Translations under genes and position numbers: made by a program
Notes under the pieces: model-generated
Told to the model about the DNA's origin: nothing
The model's input: the letters and a program-made list of their open reading frames with translations, nothing else
The model's database searches: none
Assembly: GCF_030272615.1 (NCBI RefSeq)
Contig: NC_081406.1
Location: 461,552,072-461,616,071, forward strand
Direction: 5' to 3'
DNA: 64,000 bases
DNA from: Cryptomeria japonica
Lineage: Eukaryota; Streptophyta; Pinopsida; Cupressales; Cupressaceae
Shown here: positions 1 to 11,600 of the stretch, piece after piece
How positions within the stretch are numbered: the stretch's first letter is position 1
How the letters are laid out: each line of letters starts with the position of its first letter

Positions 1-98
1 TCATCAATAAGACGTCAGAAATGATGCAGACTAGTTGCCAAATAATAAAAAGACATTTTGAATTGAAATGGGAATGTTTTATTTCAATGAATCCCATG

Positions 99-103
99 TT
101 TAT
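99..103. repeat. Target-site duplication, left of A1
   Basis: TTTAT lies directly before the TG that opens the LTR at 104 and again at 6787-6791 directly after the CA that closes the other LTR. A 5-bp duplication is what Ty1/copia and Ty3/gypsy integrases leave. It fixes both ends of element A1. Bases 1-98 are flanking DNA with nothing recognisable. Confidence 0.93.
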
Positions 104-983
104 TGTTAGGGTTCCCATAGATACTGAGAGGGGGGGGGTGAATCAGTATTTGATCGGTAATGAAATTTTCTTAAAACTGAATATGCAGAACATAAAGTAA
201 CAGTATACCGGTATGTAAGAATTAATGTAAATATTAGAATCAAAAACATCCACATGAAAAGAACACCATAACACAAGATGTTTCATGAGGAAACCTGGTG
301 TGGGAAAAACCTCAGTGGGATTTGTGACCCACAATATTCACTTACTAGCCAATAAGAGAATAGTACTTACAATAGGGGCCTGCACATGGAGGAAGGCCAA
401 CTGCCTAGAGCTCACTACTCAATAAGAAGTCACACTGACTTACAATGAGGATTATGCAAATCCAATGATCTGTACTACTTTACAATAGCATCTTCAATGC
501 CAGATTCAGTACCGGTTCTTGCTCTGTTCTTTACATATACCCTTGACCTACAATTCGCACATTAGGTCTGCCTTATAATTTATTTATGCTTCCTATCCAT
601 ATCCTACAAATGTCTACAATGATCTCTTTTATATACAAGAGTCATTTTACAATTTGCCAAGTCAGCTTACAATAATAAACAAAATATTACATATCAAAAA
701 TCCTATTGGCCTCTGTGCTGGTATACATATTTCCTTCTGTGCCAGTGTACATCTTCTATGCCAGTGTTGGTGTAGATTGATCTTGCTAATGCCGGTGCAC
801 AATCTTGTTTGAATAATGCTTTGCCGATATAATGTCTTGACGGTGCCATAGGATTGTAAGGTTGCCTGTGTAATGCTTTTTCCGGTATAATCTCTTGTCG
901 GTGCCATAGGATTGCAAGGTTGCCATCAATGACAAAACCTTGAATCACACACAATGTCTCATTGGAGTGTCCATATGCCAACA
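104..983 (-). repeat. 3' LTR of A1
   Basis: On the plus strand the copy runs from TGTTAGGG to GCCAACA; on the coding strand it opens TGTTGGCA and ends CTAACA. It matches 5908-6786 almost throughout, with scattered substitutions. Blocks also found in A2 and in the copia LTR are the GAGAGGGGGG run (near 128), GGGAAAAACCTC (near 302) and GGGGCCTGCA (near 375). Confidence 0.93.
627..635 (-). promoter_or_regulatory. TATA box in 3' LTR of A1
   Basis: The minus strand reads TATATAAAA, followed by GAGATCATTGTAGA. The copia LTR has a TATA-like run followed by GATCTCATTGTAGA at the matching place. The same box is at 6430-6438 in the 5' LTR, where it would start the element's own transcript. It is a motif match only. 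Confidence 0.55.
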
Positions 984-995
984 ATCTCCCCCTTT
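984..995 (-). other. Polypurine tract of A1
   Basis: The minus strand reads AAAGGGGGAGAT directly against the 3' LTR. This is the usual plus-strand primer of plant LTR retrotransposons. A2 has AAAGGGGGACAT and copia element E has an AAAAGGGGGAGAT tract at the same place. Confidence 0.85.
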
Positions 996-1188
996 GGCAT
1001 TGATGGCAACACTCATGAGAAATTTCAAAAAGATATCCAAAACTATGTAGACCAAAAATGTTACCAAAAATATGAGAGCTCCCCCTGAGCATGTGATCCC
1101 TGTGCTTTGAATTTTCTCATCCTACTACTCCCCCTTTGGCATCAATGACAAAGGTTATTAGATTTGGTACTTGTACCAATCCATAACC

Positions 1189-4100
1189 TCAACCTTGTAG
1201 TTGGGTAGTTATTATCTGAAGAATATCTCCCAAAATTAATTTTATACCATCCATAAACTTCTTGCTATCTTTTATTGTTGTCTCAGTTCTGTATACTATA
1301 CCGGTGAGATGCTGCAAGTGCTCTGCCGGTGTTTTGCTTCCCTGAGTTAGTGCCTCTAAGATTTCCTTCTGCAAAGATGCTAAATAGTCCAATCTTGGAC
1401 TTAGTTTAGATCTCAATAATTTTGCCTTGTTTATTATTTTCTCTTTCTCTCTTTCTAATTTGAGCAATTCTTCCTCCAAGTTTGTTATCTTTTCCTCAAA
1501 AACTGATAATGTATTAGGTGAGTTAACAAAATTATCTGCAAGTTTAATGATCTCTTCCTGTACCTTGCTCATCTTTTTGTCTAAATCTATGGTCAAAAAG
1601 TTTATCTTACAGGTGTCTTTGTACAGAGTTTTGTGCTCTTTTAATAAATTGCACAGTTCCGGTAGAAGTGTGTCAAATTCCTTGTTACACTTCTTTATTC
1701 CTTCCTCAAAGAATTTTTGTTTCTCTTTTTCTACACTTTCCTTTACAAATTCTACCTTTGTTTGCTCAAAATTTCTAGAAATATATTTACAAATTGTGTC
1801 CAGCTAGCCTAAAGAATCTTTGTTGTCTATATTACAATTGGGTGCTATTGATTTCAAAACTGGAATTGAATCATCATCACTTTATAAGCTTGTGAGCTAT
1901 AATCAGTTATTTTCTTGATAGATTCGAGCAATACCTCTATTACATTTGATGGTGATCCAACAAACTGAGTGCCGGTGGAAGTGACCATGCTAGTATTGAC
2001 CTTTGGTAGGTCTGTTTGTGTCTCCATCTCTTTAAGTATTGGTTTTCTTGCATCATTTCTTACCGGTGGCATCTATTCTAGAGCCTTTAGCTCTATTGGT
2101 TTCTCTGTTTGTGTTCCAGATTCCATCTTTTTCTCTGAATCTACTACCGGTTGCTCTTTGTTTCCTGATTTATCTATTGTATCCTTATCTACCACTATGT
2201 TGATTTTTTGAGTATCAACATTCATAGTATATAAGACTTCAGGATTAGGATTATTATCCTTTGTGTCCGTATTATCAACTGTCGGTTGATCTTCTACAGT
2301 TGTTGTTTTTACCGATGGAGTATTTAAAGGAGGTGGGGGTAAGTTGTCTCTAATCTTGATACTTGGTGGTCCACCAACTTTATCTTTCCCTTTGTCCTTT
2401 TGATATACCAGAATGGGCTTGGGATTCCTATATTCTTCTTGTTTTTATTTTTCAACCAAGAATATATCCCAACCATTTTATGTTTCCTCTGAAACTTCTA
2501 TAACTCTACCTACCATTAGTGAAATTTACCGGTGTGCAGCGGAAAAAACTATCCGGTTGGCCTGAGCTATCAGATCATCAATTTCCTTAGGTGAGTTGAC
2601 CGGGTATACTGCAAGTAATTTTTCTATTTTTATTTTCTTATCCAACTCAATTATTCCTTGCCTTCTGGCCTCAAGTCTTTTATATAGTTCATCAGGAATT
2701 TCATTTAGGACTTGCAACAAAAACTTTTTATACATGTCCATGTGTAATATGACACTCTCTTCAACTTGTCCTTTCTCATCATCTGATAGGGTGTCATAGA
2801 TTTTCCCTATGTTTTTCAATTTACCTTCCTCTGTGATCTCATTCAGTAATATGTCAAGAGGGGCCAAGTCAGTGTTTGTCTTCTTCTTCCTTTTGGGGGT
2901 TAGCTTCTTCTTAAGTGTGACTTTCCTGACTGGAGATCTTATGGCTTGTTGCTTTTGTCTTGTCCTTCTAGGTGAAGGAGTGTTTACCGATGAGGGGTCT
3001 CTTTTCCTGACAACTCTTTTGAAAGTTGCTGGCATATCACCTTTTGAGGAAGTACATACCGGTGATAGATGAGTTTCAAGTTGTTGGGCTGCCAACTCAT
3101 CTTCAGTTATGCCGGTTTTCTTTAATACATCTTCTTTTATGGCTTTTGCTTGTCTGGTTCCTTTTCTCACAAATGCCTCAACCTTTTTCACTCTCTTCTT
3201 AGATTGAATTTGACTTTCAATGGTCTCAACACTACCAAATACTTCTTCCTTTGGTTCATTGGGGGCTTCTAGAAGTGCTTTGGCATAAGTTTCCACTATG
3301 TGATCATCTGTTTCATACCCCATCTCTATTACCCAGATTGTTCTTATGATGACTGCTTCCATCCAGATCTCATCCTTTTTTATTACAAAACATATATCAT
3401 CCTTGTATTTGTTGACAATTTCTTGTGATAATCTGATTCTTTTATTCATTCTGACCTTTAGTGCTTGAAAATACTCATTGATATTCTTTTCTCTGTTTTC
3501 ACCCATGTTGTTGAATAAGTCAGACAATTGTTTTCCTACCAGTATGTCAAATCCAAAATCCTTGTTGCCTATACTGGGAGCCTGTTTGGTTATATGTAGC
3601 ATTAAGCATACAAGTAAATTTCCAAATCTAAAGGTTCCTTTCTTATCCTTCTTGATTTTTGCTAAATTGTCAATTAACTCATCCTTTAACCATTCATAGA
3701 TATCAATTTTCACATTGTCCTTAACCATGTCATAAGCACTCTTTATCCATAAACTCGAAACTGAGTTAAGCCTATTAGCATGAGTTGCTTTGTAACCTAA
3801 AATCATGCTAACAAATCTAACATTTGTATCGGTCACATCATTAACCCTCAATGATCTCTTGTCGGATGTTGCACCAGTTAAGTTTCTTACTAAGTCATTG
3901 GAGACCTTCTTGGTTTTGTCAGGTCTATTACCAGTGGAAGGTAACCCTGTTACTACTTTCACAGCTTCCTTTGTGATTTTATGCACTAAGTCAAGCCAAA
4001 AGAATGAACCATGTACCCTACTTAAAACTATCCTAACCACTTCCTTGGGAAATTCAGGAATGTAGAGGATTTCAGTGAATCCTAGGGTTTCAACAATTTT

Positions 4101-4370
4101 ATGTTCAGGTTTCACATTCCCGAAGTTGTCACATATAACAGATTTATACATGTTTTTAATTTCTTCATCACCTAATTCCTCTATGTTGCAATGAATATAC
4201 ATCCTAGGGTCTTCTGCATAAACAACACCTTTTGGAATTTTTGAAAAAGCACCTGTGTTGTCATCTTTCTTAGCTACTTCAGAAACTAGCTGAAACACAG
4301 GCCTAGGTCATTTTATAACTTCGACTACTGTAGGGTTTGCTATGAATTCAAGTGCAGAGGAAGATGCCAT
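1189..4370 (-). pseudogene. A1 ORF2: unknown PMD-like/basic/coiled-coil protein (decayed)
   Basis: A long protein of about 1050 residues is read from the ATG at 4368-4370, chosen because the A2 homologue starts with the same MAS motif. An in-frame TGA at 4308-4310 follows; the next 590 residues are open to a TAA at 2526-2528. The same frame continues past further stops to about 1854, and the last 135 residues (1189-1596) are in another frame. The N-terminal part (about 350 residues) is helical and faintly recalls plant mobile-domain or 'putative plant transposon protein' families. The middle is lysine/arginine-rich, a likely nuclear-localisation region, and the C-terminus is coiled coil. No protease, integrase or RT motif is present. 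The A2 counterpart at 58042-61084 is clearly homologous along its length. The function is unknown; a capsid, nucleic-acid-binding or helper-recruiting role is possible. Confidence 0.75.
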
Positions 4371-4677
4371 GATGATAAATACCTTTTTCTGCCTTTGGAT
4401 GGATTGATTGCTGAAGTGCTTTGCCTCTTTGCTCAGAATGCCTTAGCTCAGAAATCTTCACGCTCTCTGAAAGTTTGAATTCACGGTGAAATGAAATGGA
4501 GCCAAAAACCTTATTTAATAAAGTACTTTTCTACTACCTACGACATTAATTGCTTGTCGGTAATGTATTAGCTTAACTTTATTTGCCGGTAATGAATGAT
4601 TTTCAACTTCTTTTCTCTAACTAAGGGAATAATAGCACATGTGTCATTTGATTGCCAAACCCTCAAGATAATTTTCT

Positions 4678-5836
4678 TCAATTTGATGAAGAACATCCTG
4701 TCAGTGGAGCATTGCTTTGTCCTATCGGTGGAGCATCATATTGTCCTGCTGGTGGAGCATTTGTTGGTTCTACCGGTGGAGGAGTATCCCCAATATTTAG
4801 ATCATCTTTTCTAATCCATTGCTTTGAGAATTCTTGCTTAACCTCTTCAACCTTTTCTTTACCCTTCAAACTAGTGCTTTTGTTATCTACCGGTGTACCT
4901 TTACTTCTACAAAATTTAGCAATATGACCAATCTTGTTACATGCATAACAAGTTACATTATTTTTCTGAATAGCTTTCCCATAACCTATGTCGGTTTGTG
5001 TTCTGCATTTATTTGATAAATGACCAAATCTTCCACAAACATAACATCTTACATTCATTCTGCAATTTTCAAAGTTAAGACCAATTTTGTTGCATTTGGA
5101 GCATTGACCGGTGGGAGGATTGATGTTCTGATAATTCCTAGATCTACATTCATTTGCCCTATGATCATATTTATTGCAATTAAAGAATTTTCCATTGAAT
5201 TTGTAAGTATTAGGAGGTCTTACTGGTTTGCTGTGATCCTGGGTATTTGCAATACCGAAGCTTTCTCCAACTTCAAATCCAATTCCAGAAGTGTCACCTT
5301 TGGGTTTTTGATTCTTCAATAAGGTACCAAGTTCTTTTGAGCTTTTCTTGAATTTTTCTTGGTGTTGATTTGAAGTTTCCAATTCCCTTTCCAAGATTTC
5401 TTTTTGTCTCATTAGTTCATTTGAGTCATTCTGAGTATGCATCAGATCTATCTTCAACATGTCATTTTCATAGCTAAGTCTTGTGTTCTCATTTGCTGCA
5501 TCACTTAGTCTTTTGGTCAATTATTCTTCATTCTTCTTTTTGTCCTCAATCTCTTTGCAAAATCTCATAGTCATATCCTGCATTTCATTTTTTGTTGTCA
5601 TGATCTCTTGTTTCAATTTGCTTATCAAATCATTTAGTGATTCCTTTTCATCATTCTCATTTTTTCAGTTTTTCAAAAAGTTCTCTCCTCTTATTTCTTG
5701 TAATAGTAAGATTTTCTTGAAGTGCCTGAATAATGTCTTGAGCTGCTTTTAAGTCATCTTCTAATTTGATATTTTTCAACTTCTCTGCGTCATAGTCAGT
5801 AAGAGCTCCTTCAAGTTGCTTCATCAGATTTTCCAT
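4678..5836 (-). pseudogene. A1 ORF1: gag-like coiled-coil protein with four zinc knuckles
   Basis: The ATG at 5834-5836 lies about 60 bases past the primer site, and A2 has a matching start. About 385 residues can be traced, broken by a one-base slip in an A-run near 5660 and a TAA at 5521-5523. The first 200 residues are charged heptad coiled coil. Four CX2CX4HX4C-type knuckles follow: knuckle 1 has lost its first Cys (F), knuckle 2 has L for His, and knuckles 3 (CYVCGRFGHLSNKC) and 4 (CYACNKIGHIAKFC) are intact. A Pro/Gly-rich tail ends it. By family knowledge zinc knuckles bind the element RNA in gag. The usual retrotransposon gag domain is not obvious, and four knuckles is more than the one or two usual in copia gag. 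Confidence 0.8.
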
Positions 5837-5892
5837 CTTTACCAGTGTCAAGATCTTCCTCAAGCTATTAGTCTTCTGAAAATAGAGGACCA

Positions 5893-5905
5893 AGCTCTGA
5901 TACCA
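5893..5905 (-). other. Primer-binding site of A1
   Basis: The minus strand reads TTGGTATCAGAGC within two or three bases of the 5' LTR end. This is complementary to the 3' end of plant initiator methionine tRNA, the usual primer of plant copia and many gypsy elements. It is a primer site, not a tRNA gene. Confidence 0.9.
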
Positions 5906-5907
5906 AT

Positions 5908-6786
5908 TGTTAGGGTTCCCACAGATACTAAGAGGGGGGGGTGAATCAGTATCTGACCGATAATGAAATTTTCTTAAAACTAAATATGCAGAACATAAAG
6001 TAATAGTATACCGATATGCAAGAATTAATGTAAATAACAAAATAAAAAACATCCACATGAAAAGAACACCATAACACAAGATGTTTCACGAGGAAACTCG
6101 GTGTGGGAAAAACCTCGGTGGGATTTGTGACCCACAATATTCACTTACTGGCCAATAAGAGAATATTACTTACAATAGGGGCCTGCACATGCAGGAAGGC
6201 CAACTACCTTGAGCTCACTGCTCAATAAGAAGTCACACTGACTTACAATGAGGATTATGCAAATCCAATGATCTGTACTGCTTTACAATAGCATCTTCAA
6301 TGCCAGATTTAGTACCGGTTCTTGCTCTGTTCTTTACATATACCCTTGACCTACAATTCACACATTAGGTCTGCCTTATAATTTATTTATACTTCCTATC
6401 CATATCCTATAAATGTCTACAATGATCTCTTTTATATACAATAGTCATTTTACAATTTGCCAAGTTGGCTTACAATAATAAACAAAATATTACATATAAA
6501 AAATCTTGTCGGCCTCTGTGCCAGTATACATATTTCCTTCTGTGCCGGTGTACATCTTCTATGTTGGTGCCGGTGTAGATTGATCTTGTTGATGTCGGTG
6601 CACTATCTTGTTTGAATAATGCTTTGCTGGTATAATGTCTTGCCGGTGCCATAGGATTGCAAGGTTGCTTATGTAATGCTTGTGCTAGTATAATGTCTTG
6701 TCGTTGCCATAGGATTGCAAGGTTGCCATCAATGACAATACCTTCAATCACACACAATGTCTCATTGGAGTGTCCATATGCCAACA
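5908..6786 (-). repeat. 5' LTR of A1
   Basis: This is the second copy of the 104-983 repeat, same orientation, ending GCCAACA against the TTTAT duplication at 6787-6791. TATATAAAA (minus strand) is at 6430-6438 and would serve as the element's promoter. Confidence 0.93.
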
Positions 6787-6791
6787 TTTAT
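6787..6791. repeat. Target-site duplication, right of A1
   Basis: TTTAT matches 99-103 and closes A1. Confidence 0.93.
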
Positions 6792-6799
6792 TGTATCAT

Positions 6800-7195
6800 A
6801 TATGGTTATTCTATGTAAATCACATTGAAGTTGATTTAAATAAGTTGAATGGTTATTTTCAACATCATAGATTGAAATCATTCAAAAATATTCAACGGTA
6901 ATTTTGAATAAATCAGATTGAGTTATTTTGAACTCCTTAACTCATTTTCTGCATGCTTATTTTCAATAAAACAAATTGTTTTGATTTGAACATTTTTAAT
7001 TGTTGTTAAAAACAAATATGATAGATTACATTTACACATCTTCACTAGTTACAAATTTGGTTGAGTTCATTTAAACACCTTGAACGGTTAAAATATTCAA
7101 TGCATCAGATTGAGTTGATTTATACATTTTGAATGTTTTATCATATTCAGGTAATTTAAACATCTTTCATGGGTATTTTTACTGCCTTTTTATAT
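6800..7195. repeat. Degenerate AT-rich tandem repeat
   Basis: A loosely repeated unit of roughly 50-60 bp recurs, with the phrases ATCAGATTGAGTT and TTGAACGGTTA or close variants. No coding potential is seen. 7196-7349 is AT-rich with nothing further recognised. Confidence 0.45.
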
Positions 7196-7349
7196 TACAT
7201 CATGATGGAGAGCATCCACACACAATGATCATCTGACACACATGTTGACACCAAATCCTCTCAACACTACTCTTTCTTTGACTAAGAGACAAAACAATCA
7301 TCAAATCTCTTCAAACCAATGTGCAATCTATTTGTAATACCCCTGCAAT

Positions 7350-7510
7350 TTTATTGAGTCATCGAGTTATTGACACGTCATGTTATTGACCTGTCCTATT
7401 ATTGACTTGTCAAGTTATTGACTTGGCATGTTTTTGACTCGTTGAGTTATTGGCACATCATGTTATTGACCCATCATGTTATTGACTCGTCGAGTTATTA
7501 ACACGTCATG
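7350..7510 (+). repeat. 16-bp minisatellite, left block (10 units)
   Basis: Ten consecutive units of exactly 16 bp fit the consensus TTATTGACNCGTCATG. The block stops after a complete unit at 7510, where element B1 begins. The same array resumes in phase at 13627 on the far side of B1, so the two blocks were probably one array. Confidence 0.85.
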
Positions 7511-8678
7511 TTTGTTTGTGTTCAAATTAATAGGTTCCTATACTCTAGAGAAATAACCACTGACTCATGGTTAAGAAATAGGACTAGATTTGGCCAATGA
7601 ACAAAGCATAGTACCCTGACTACAACTTTCTACTCTTTAAGCTCTGGAAAACCTAGGTGGGTATCCCTATAATAGTGCTACTTTGATATTATCACTCTTT
7701 TGACAAGACACCGTACTTTAAGCAGATGTTTCAATGAAAATATACCAAGGAAATAATGAAAAAACATGTACTCTTGGCTCAGACCTTAGCTTATGTCATC
7801 TTTTAGTACATTGAAACTGGTTCTAATATATACAACTCCTAAACTAATCCTTATACTGAAAGCAAATAGATTTTAATGATTGATTCTGAAACTTAGGAAA
7901 CATGACCAATGCTTATCTCTTAGGGATTATAAAGTCAGAGCAAGCTCACTACACTCACAACAATGTGCACTTTATCTTTTAAGATTTAGATCTTTGAATA
8001 TAAATGCCCTATGTAAATATTCGGCCCAAAAAACACACTCTCAACTCATCTCATTCCAACTCATACTATGTTACTATATTCCTGATAGAATTTAATTCAT
8101 TTTTTGCAAATGAAACCTATCAAAACATACACATACTCACTTTGAGAAGACAAGCTTAAAACACTCCTAGTATTTAAAACTCATATAACACATGATCCAA
8201 CAATATGATCAGAATAGAAAATGTATTCTTATTAATCTTCAAAGTAAAATAAATACATTCACAAAATTGTAGTGCAACTTTCTGTGATAACTTTGTCTTT
8301 CTATTAAGCTCTTGTCCTAGTACATATGATCACAAAAAATTTAGAATAGTACTCAAGGCCCTGAATTCCATTTTATAACACAAGGGAGAAAAATAAGCTT
8401 CAGGACAATGAATAGACAAAAATGAAACCCTAACTAGGAAGAAGTATGATAAAAAAGTGTCCTTGTAGGCGTGCCCTTCTCTCGTTGAGTCACTCATTCT
8501 TTGTTGCTGAGAAGTCCTTGTCTAAGGTTGAAGGCCTATAGATGACTGTTCCTGGTGGTCCTTGTGTGTTGTATCATATTAGGTCCAAAAAGTGGGTCGA
8601 GGGTGATGGCTGCTGATATCTTGAAAACTGGGATGATGGTGGGTGAAAGTTGTTAGCATCCTTCCAAAAATAACACTG
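7511..8678 (-). other. 3' non-coding part of B1
   Basis: No gene is seen. Stretches near 8160-8290 and near 7535-7600 match B2 at 36290-36339 joined to 51985-52150, and 52245-52310. This shows that the copia insertion in B2 split this 3' region. Confidence 0.6.
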
Positions 8679-11600
8679 TCATTCAAAAATTGTAGGGGGA
8701 CAAAAAGGTAAAAATAGCGAGTACTCTTCCTCTTCCTCTTCCTCTAAGCCTTGTTGGAGGACAATATAAAACTTAGTGTACCATCCATCCATCTTGCTAA
8801 TTGGCCAATCAAAATTTTTTAGGCCCTGCAACCTATTTATTGCAATCAAAGTTGCTTGAGGTGGGACCCCTATTGCATCCACAACAAATTTATGATACAA
8901 CACATCTACATCCATGATCCTATCCAAAATTGTACCATAGGAAGCTTCCTGAGCTGGATCAAATTCCAATGCTTTAAGGACTCCTTTTGTAGCCTTTTCA
9001 AAATCTGCACACCAAGAGTTTAGGTCCTTAACTGTTGCATCAGTGTCAAAATTGATGGGATGTCCCACCACTGTAGCCCATTGAGTGACTCAAACCTATC
9101 ACTCATTTCTTTCTTTTCCTTCTCAATGTTTGGGAGATCCTTAATCAATTGATTATAATTCTTCCATGTTATTTCAATTTCTTTTGCCTCGCTCCCTTTA
9201 TTTTGAGATGCCAAAATAATCTCCTTCAATTGTTGCCCCTTTGGAAACCAAGTGGCTCTAATAGGTTGAAAGAATGAAAAAATGAGATCCAAATCACTAT
9301 CAATTTTGGTTAGAGAAGAAAAAATAGCGTGGACCTCCTCTAATTTGTCCATCACTCTGTCATCTACCTTCAAAATTGAAGCATTTATGATCTCATAGTA
9401 ATTCTTTGAAGCTTCCTCTTTGGCGTCTTGTAGCTCCTTAGTAGCCTTTTCTAATTCTTCAAGCCTTATTCCTCTTGAGGTCCTTGTCTTAGCTTTAATC
9501 AATTTTTCTTTCAATTTGGAATTTTCAATGAACAATAAATGATAACTATGATTAAGTTGGGTTAAAATGTTCTTGAGTGTAATGTGCTTTGCTTCTAAAT
9601 CTTGTAGTATTATCTGAGCAAATTGGGCTGCATGGGAAGTTAGAGAGACAACCTCTTCTGCAGTGGTGTTAGTGGATGTCATCAAAATTGCTTCCCCCAT
9701 CTATTCTTCCAATCCAAATGGAACAATTGGTCGATTGAAATTTGATCCTCTAGGCCAAATTAAGAAGGCTTTGGTATCTACATTTATCCTAGACCCATAG
9801 CTTTCATATTCTTTAACATATCTCAGGTCATTTTACCTGATTACTTTGTCTAACAAAAATATTTTTCTATGGTCCCATCCTCGGACTAGAAGCATGCCAC
9901 TTTTCGAAAACATTTCTCTCACCTCCTTAGAGATACATTGAATATTATTGGGGTCTACATTTATTTCTTCCCCCTTATCCACATTTCTCAATTTCTCTTT
10001 GAGCATAAAAGATTTGAATTTAGGGGAGTTCACAAAATTGTCATCAGACATGAACTCCCTTGAGACAACCATTATTTTATCATCCACCTCATGTGTAGGG
10101 ATGATGGTAGGAACCAAAGCTCTATCCATGTCACCCAACTAATTTGTTGCTTCATCCTCATTGAAAAAATTTCTAGGAGGGGAAGGAGGGGGCACATTGG
10201 GGTTGTCAGTCTCAAGGATGTCTACAAAATTTGAGATCTTTGTTTTTCCTCTCTCCACCCTTCTTATTTCTCCCAGCATTGGCACTTTATCTTTCATTTC
10301 TGATTTGGAAGACTCAGGTTGCCCTTCTTTTATTATAAGCACCTCTTTTTTGGAGAATGTGGGGATATTAGCAATAGGCTACTCCTGAAATTTTTCTCCC
10401 TTATCCTTGGCTTCCTTCCTCTGAATATTATTTTTTATTATATCATCAACATGTCGAAGGAGAATGATCATTCTAGAAAAGTTAGATTGAAATTCCTCTC
10501 TGAGAAGCCCTTTGTAGTTTTTGTCTTCTGCCATTCTCTCTTGATCTATCTTTTTCAACAACTGCCACTTCTTCTTCCTTTGGATGGCTTCACCTAGTAG
10601 AGAATTTCTCAGCAAGTCTTCTATCTCATAGAATTAATGGTGCTAGCTCCTTTCTTTGAGCTTATTTAGCCTTAAGTCCCCTATGTACCCCTCGAGATCA
10701 TAATTTATGGCTATAGCCACCTTAAAAATATAGTTTTTTATCAAAATATCCTAGATCTTTTCCAAATTATCACATCCAATGGTGAATTATTTGAAGCTAG
10801 CGGCTTTCGAGAGATTCTTCCCCTTTATTTCTGGGATTTGGTCCATATCTACCCACATCATTTTCCACATGAATTCCAAGAATGCAAGCCTAGGAGATAC
10901 AAAAATTGGTAGCCTATGAGGATCCTTCTTAAAACCATAGCACCTTATAATTGTGAAGTCATCATAAAAGAAGAAGTCTCCAAAATTATGGCTTAAAGCT
11001 CCCTCTGCATACTATACATCTAAGGCTATGAAGCTTTTATTCTTAATACCTTAATTATATGTGCAGGCAGCCTTGTTATCACTACACCCAACATATCCAA
11101 AACCCTTTTGACAAAATAATCAAAGAATAAAAAATAATCCCCAAAGAGAGAGCCCTTATCCCATACTTGTATCCATCTCTGAACATGCCATGGTAACCCT
11201 GCTTGTGGATCTAGAATTATGATGTTTAGCTTTGGTGACCATGTTGACCTATTCTGATACAAAATGAGATGGCACACCAAAGAATAGTTCTTGAAATCCA
11301 ATGGAATTCTTTCATCCTTTGCCTTTATTAGGCTCTCATGTAACTTGGCTTGGAGAATTGTAGCAAAATCAAAAAGTTAATTGGTGGCAGGGTGTTGAAT
11401 GGATATTGCCAACATCATGTAACCTAATAGCAACAAAGTAAGCCCACAATATTCTCCTAAGACTTGGCATAGAGCATATTATGTCCTTATTAAATAAGTC
11501 TCAAACTTATCTAATACAAAAGGATTAGTCTCAGAGGGCAGGATGGGTTGGATATAGCTTGGGGCAAACTTGGAGACCTTTCTCAAAAACTTGGGTAGAT

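Larger units (their letters stand above)
104..6786 (-). mobile_element. Non-autonomous LTR retrotransposon A1
   Basis: This is a complete element of 6683 bp read on the minus strand, with two LTRs of 880 and 879 bp, a 5-bp target duplication, a primer-binding site beside the 5' LTR and a polypurine tract beside the 3' LTR. The internal region encodes, in order, a coiled-coil protein with four zinc knuckles (gag-like) and a long protein I do not recognise. I see no protease, integrase, reverse transcriptase or RNase H motif in any frame, so it must be moved by another element's enzymes. A sister copy of nearly the same length (A2) lies at 56898-63558. The LTRs share ordered short blocks with the copia element at 36340-51980, the likely type of helper. 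Confidence 0.9.

Noticed and set aside
5891-5906. tRNA-like words (TGGTATCAGAGC) at several places as tRNA genes
   Set aside because: Each is a short primer-binding site next to an LTR; no cloverleaf can be built around them.
7333-7349. TGTAATACCCC as the start of a gypsy LTR
   Set aside because: It looks like a common LTR opening, but no matching copy, end or primer site was found in the window.
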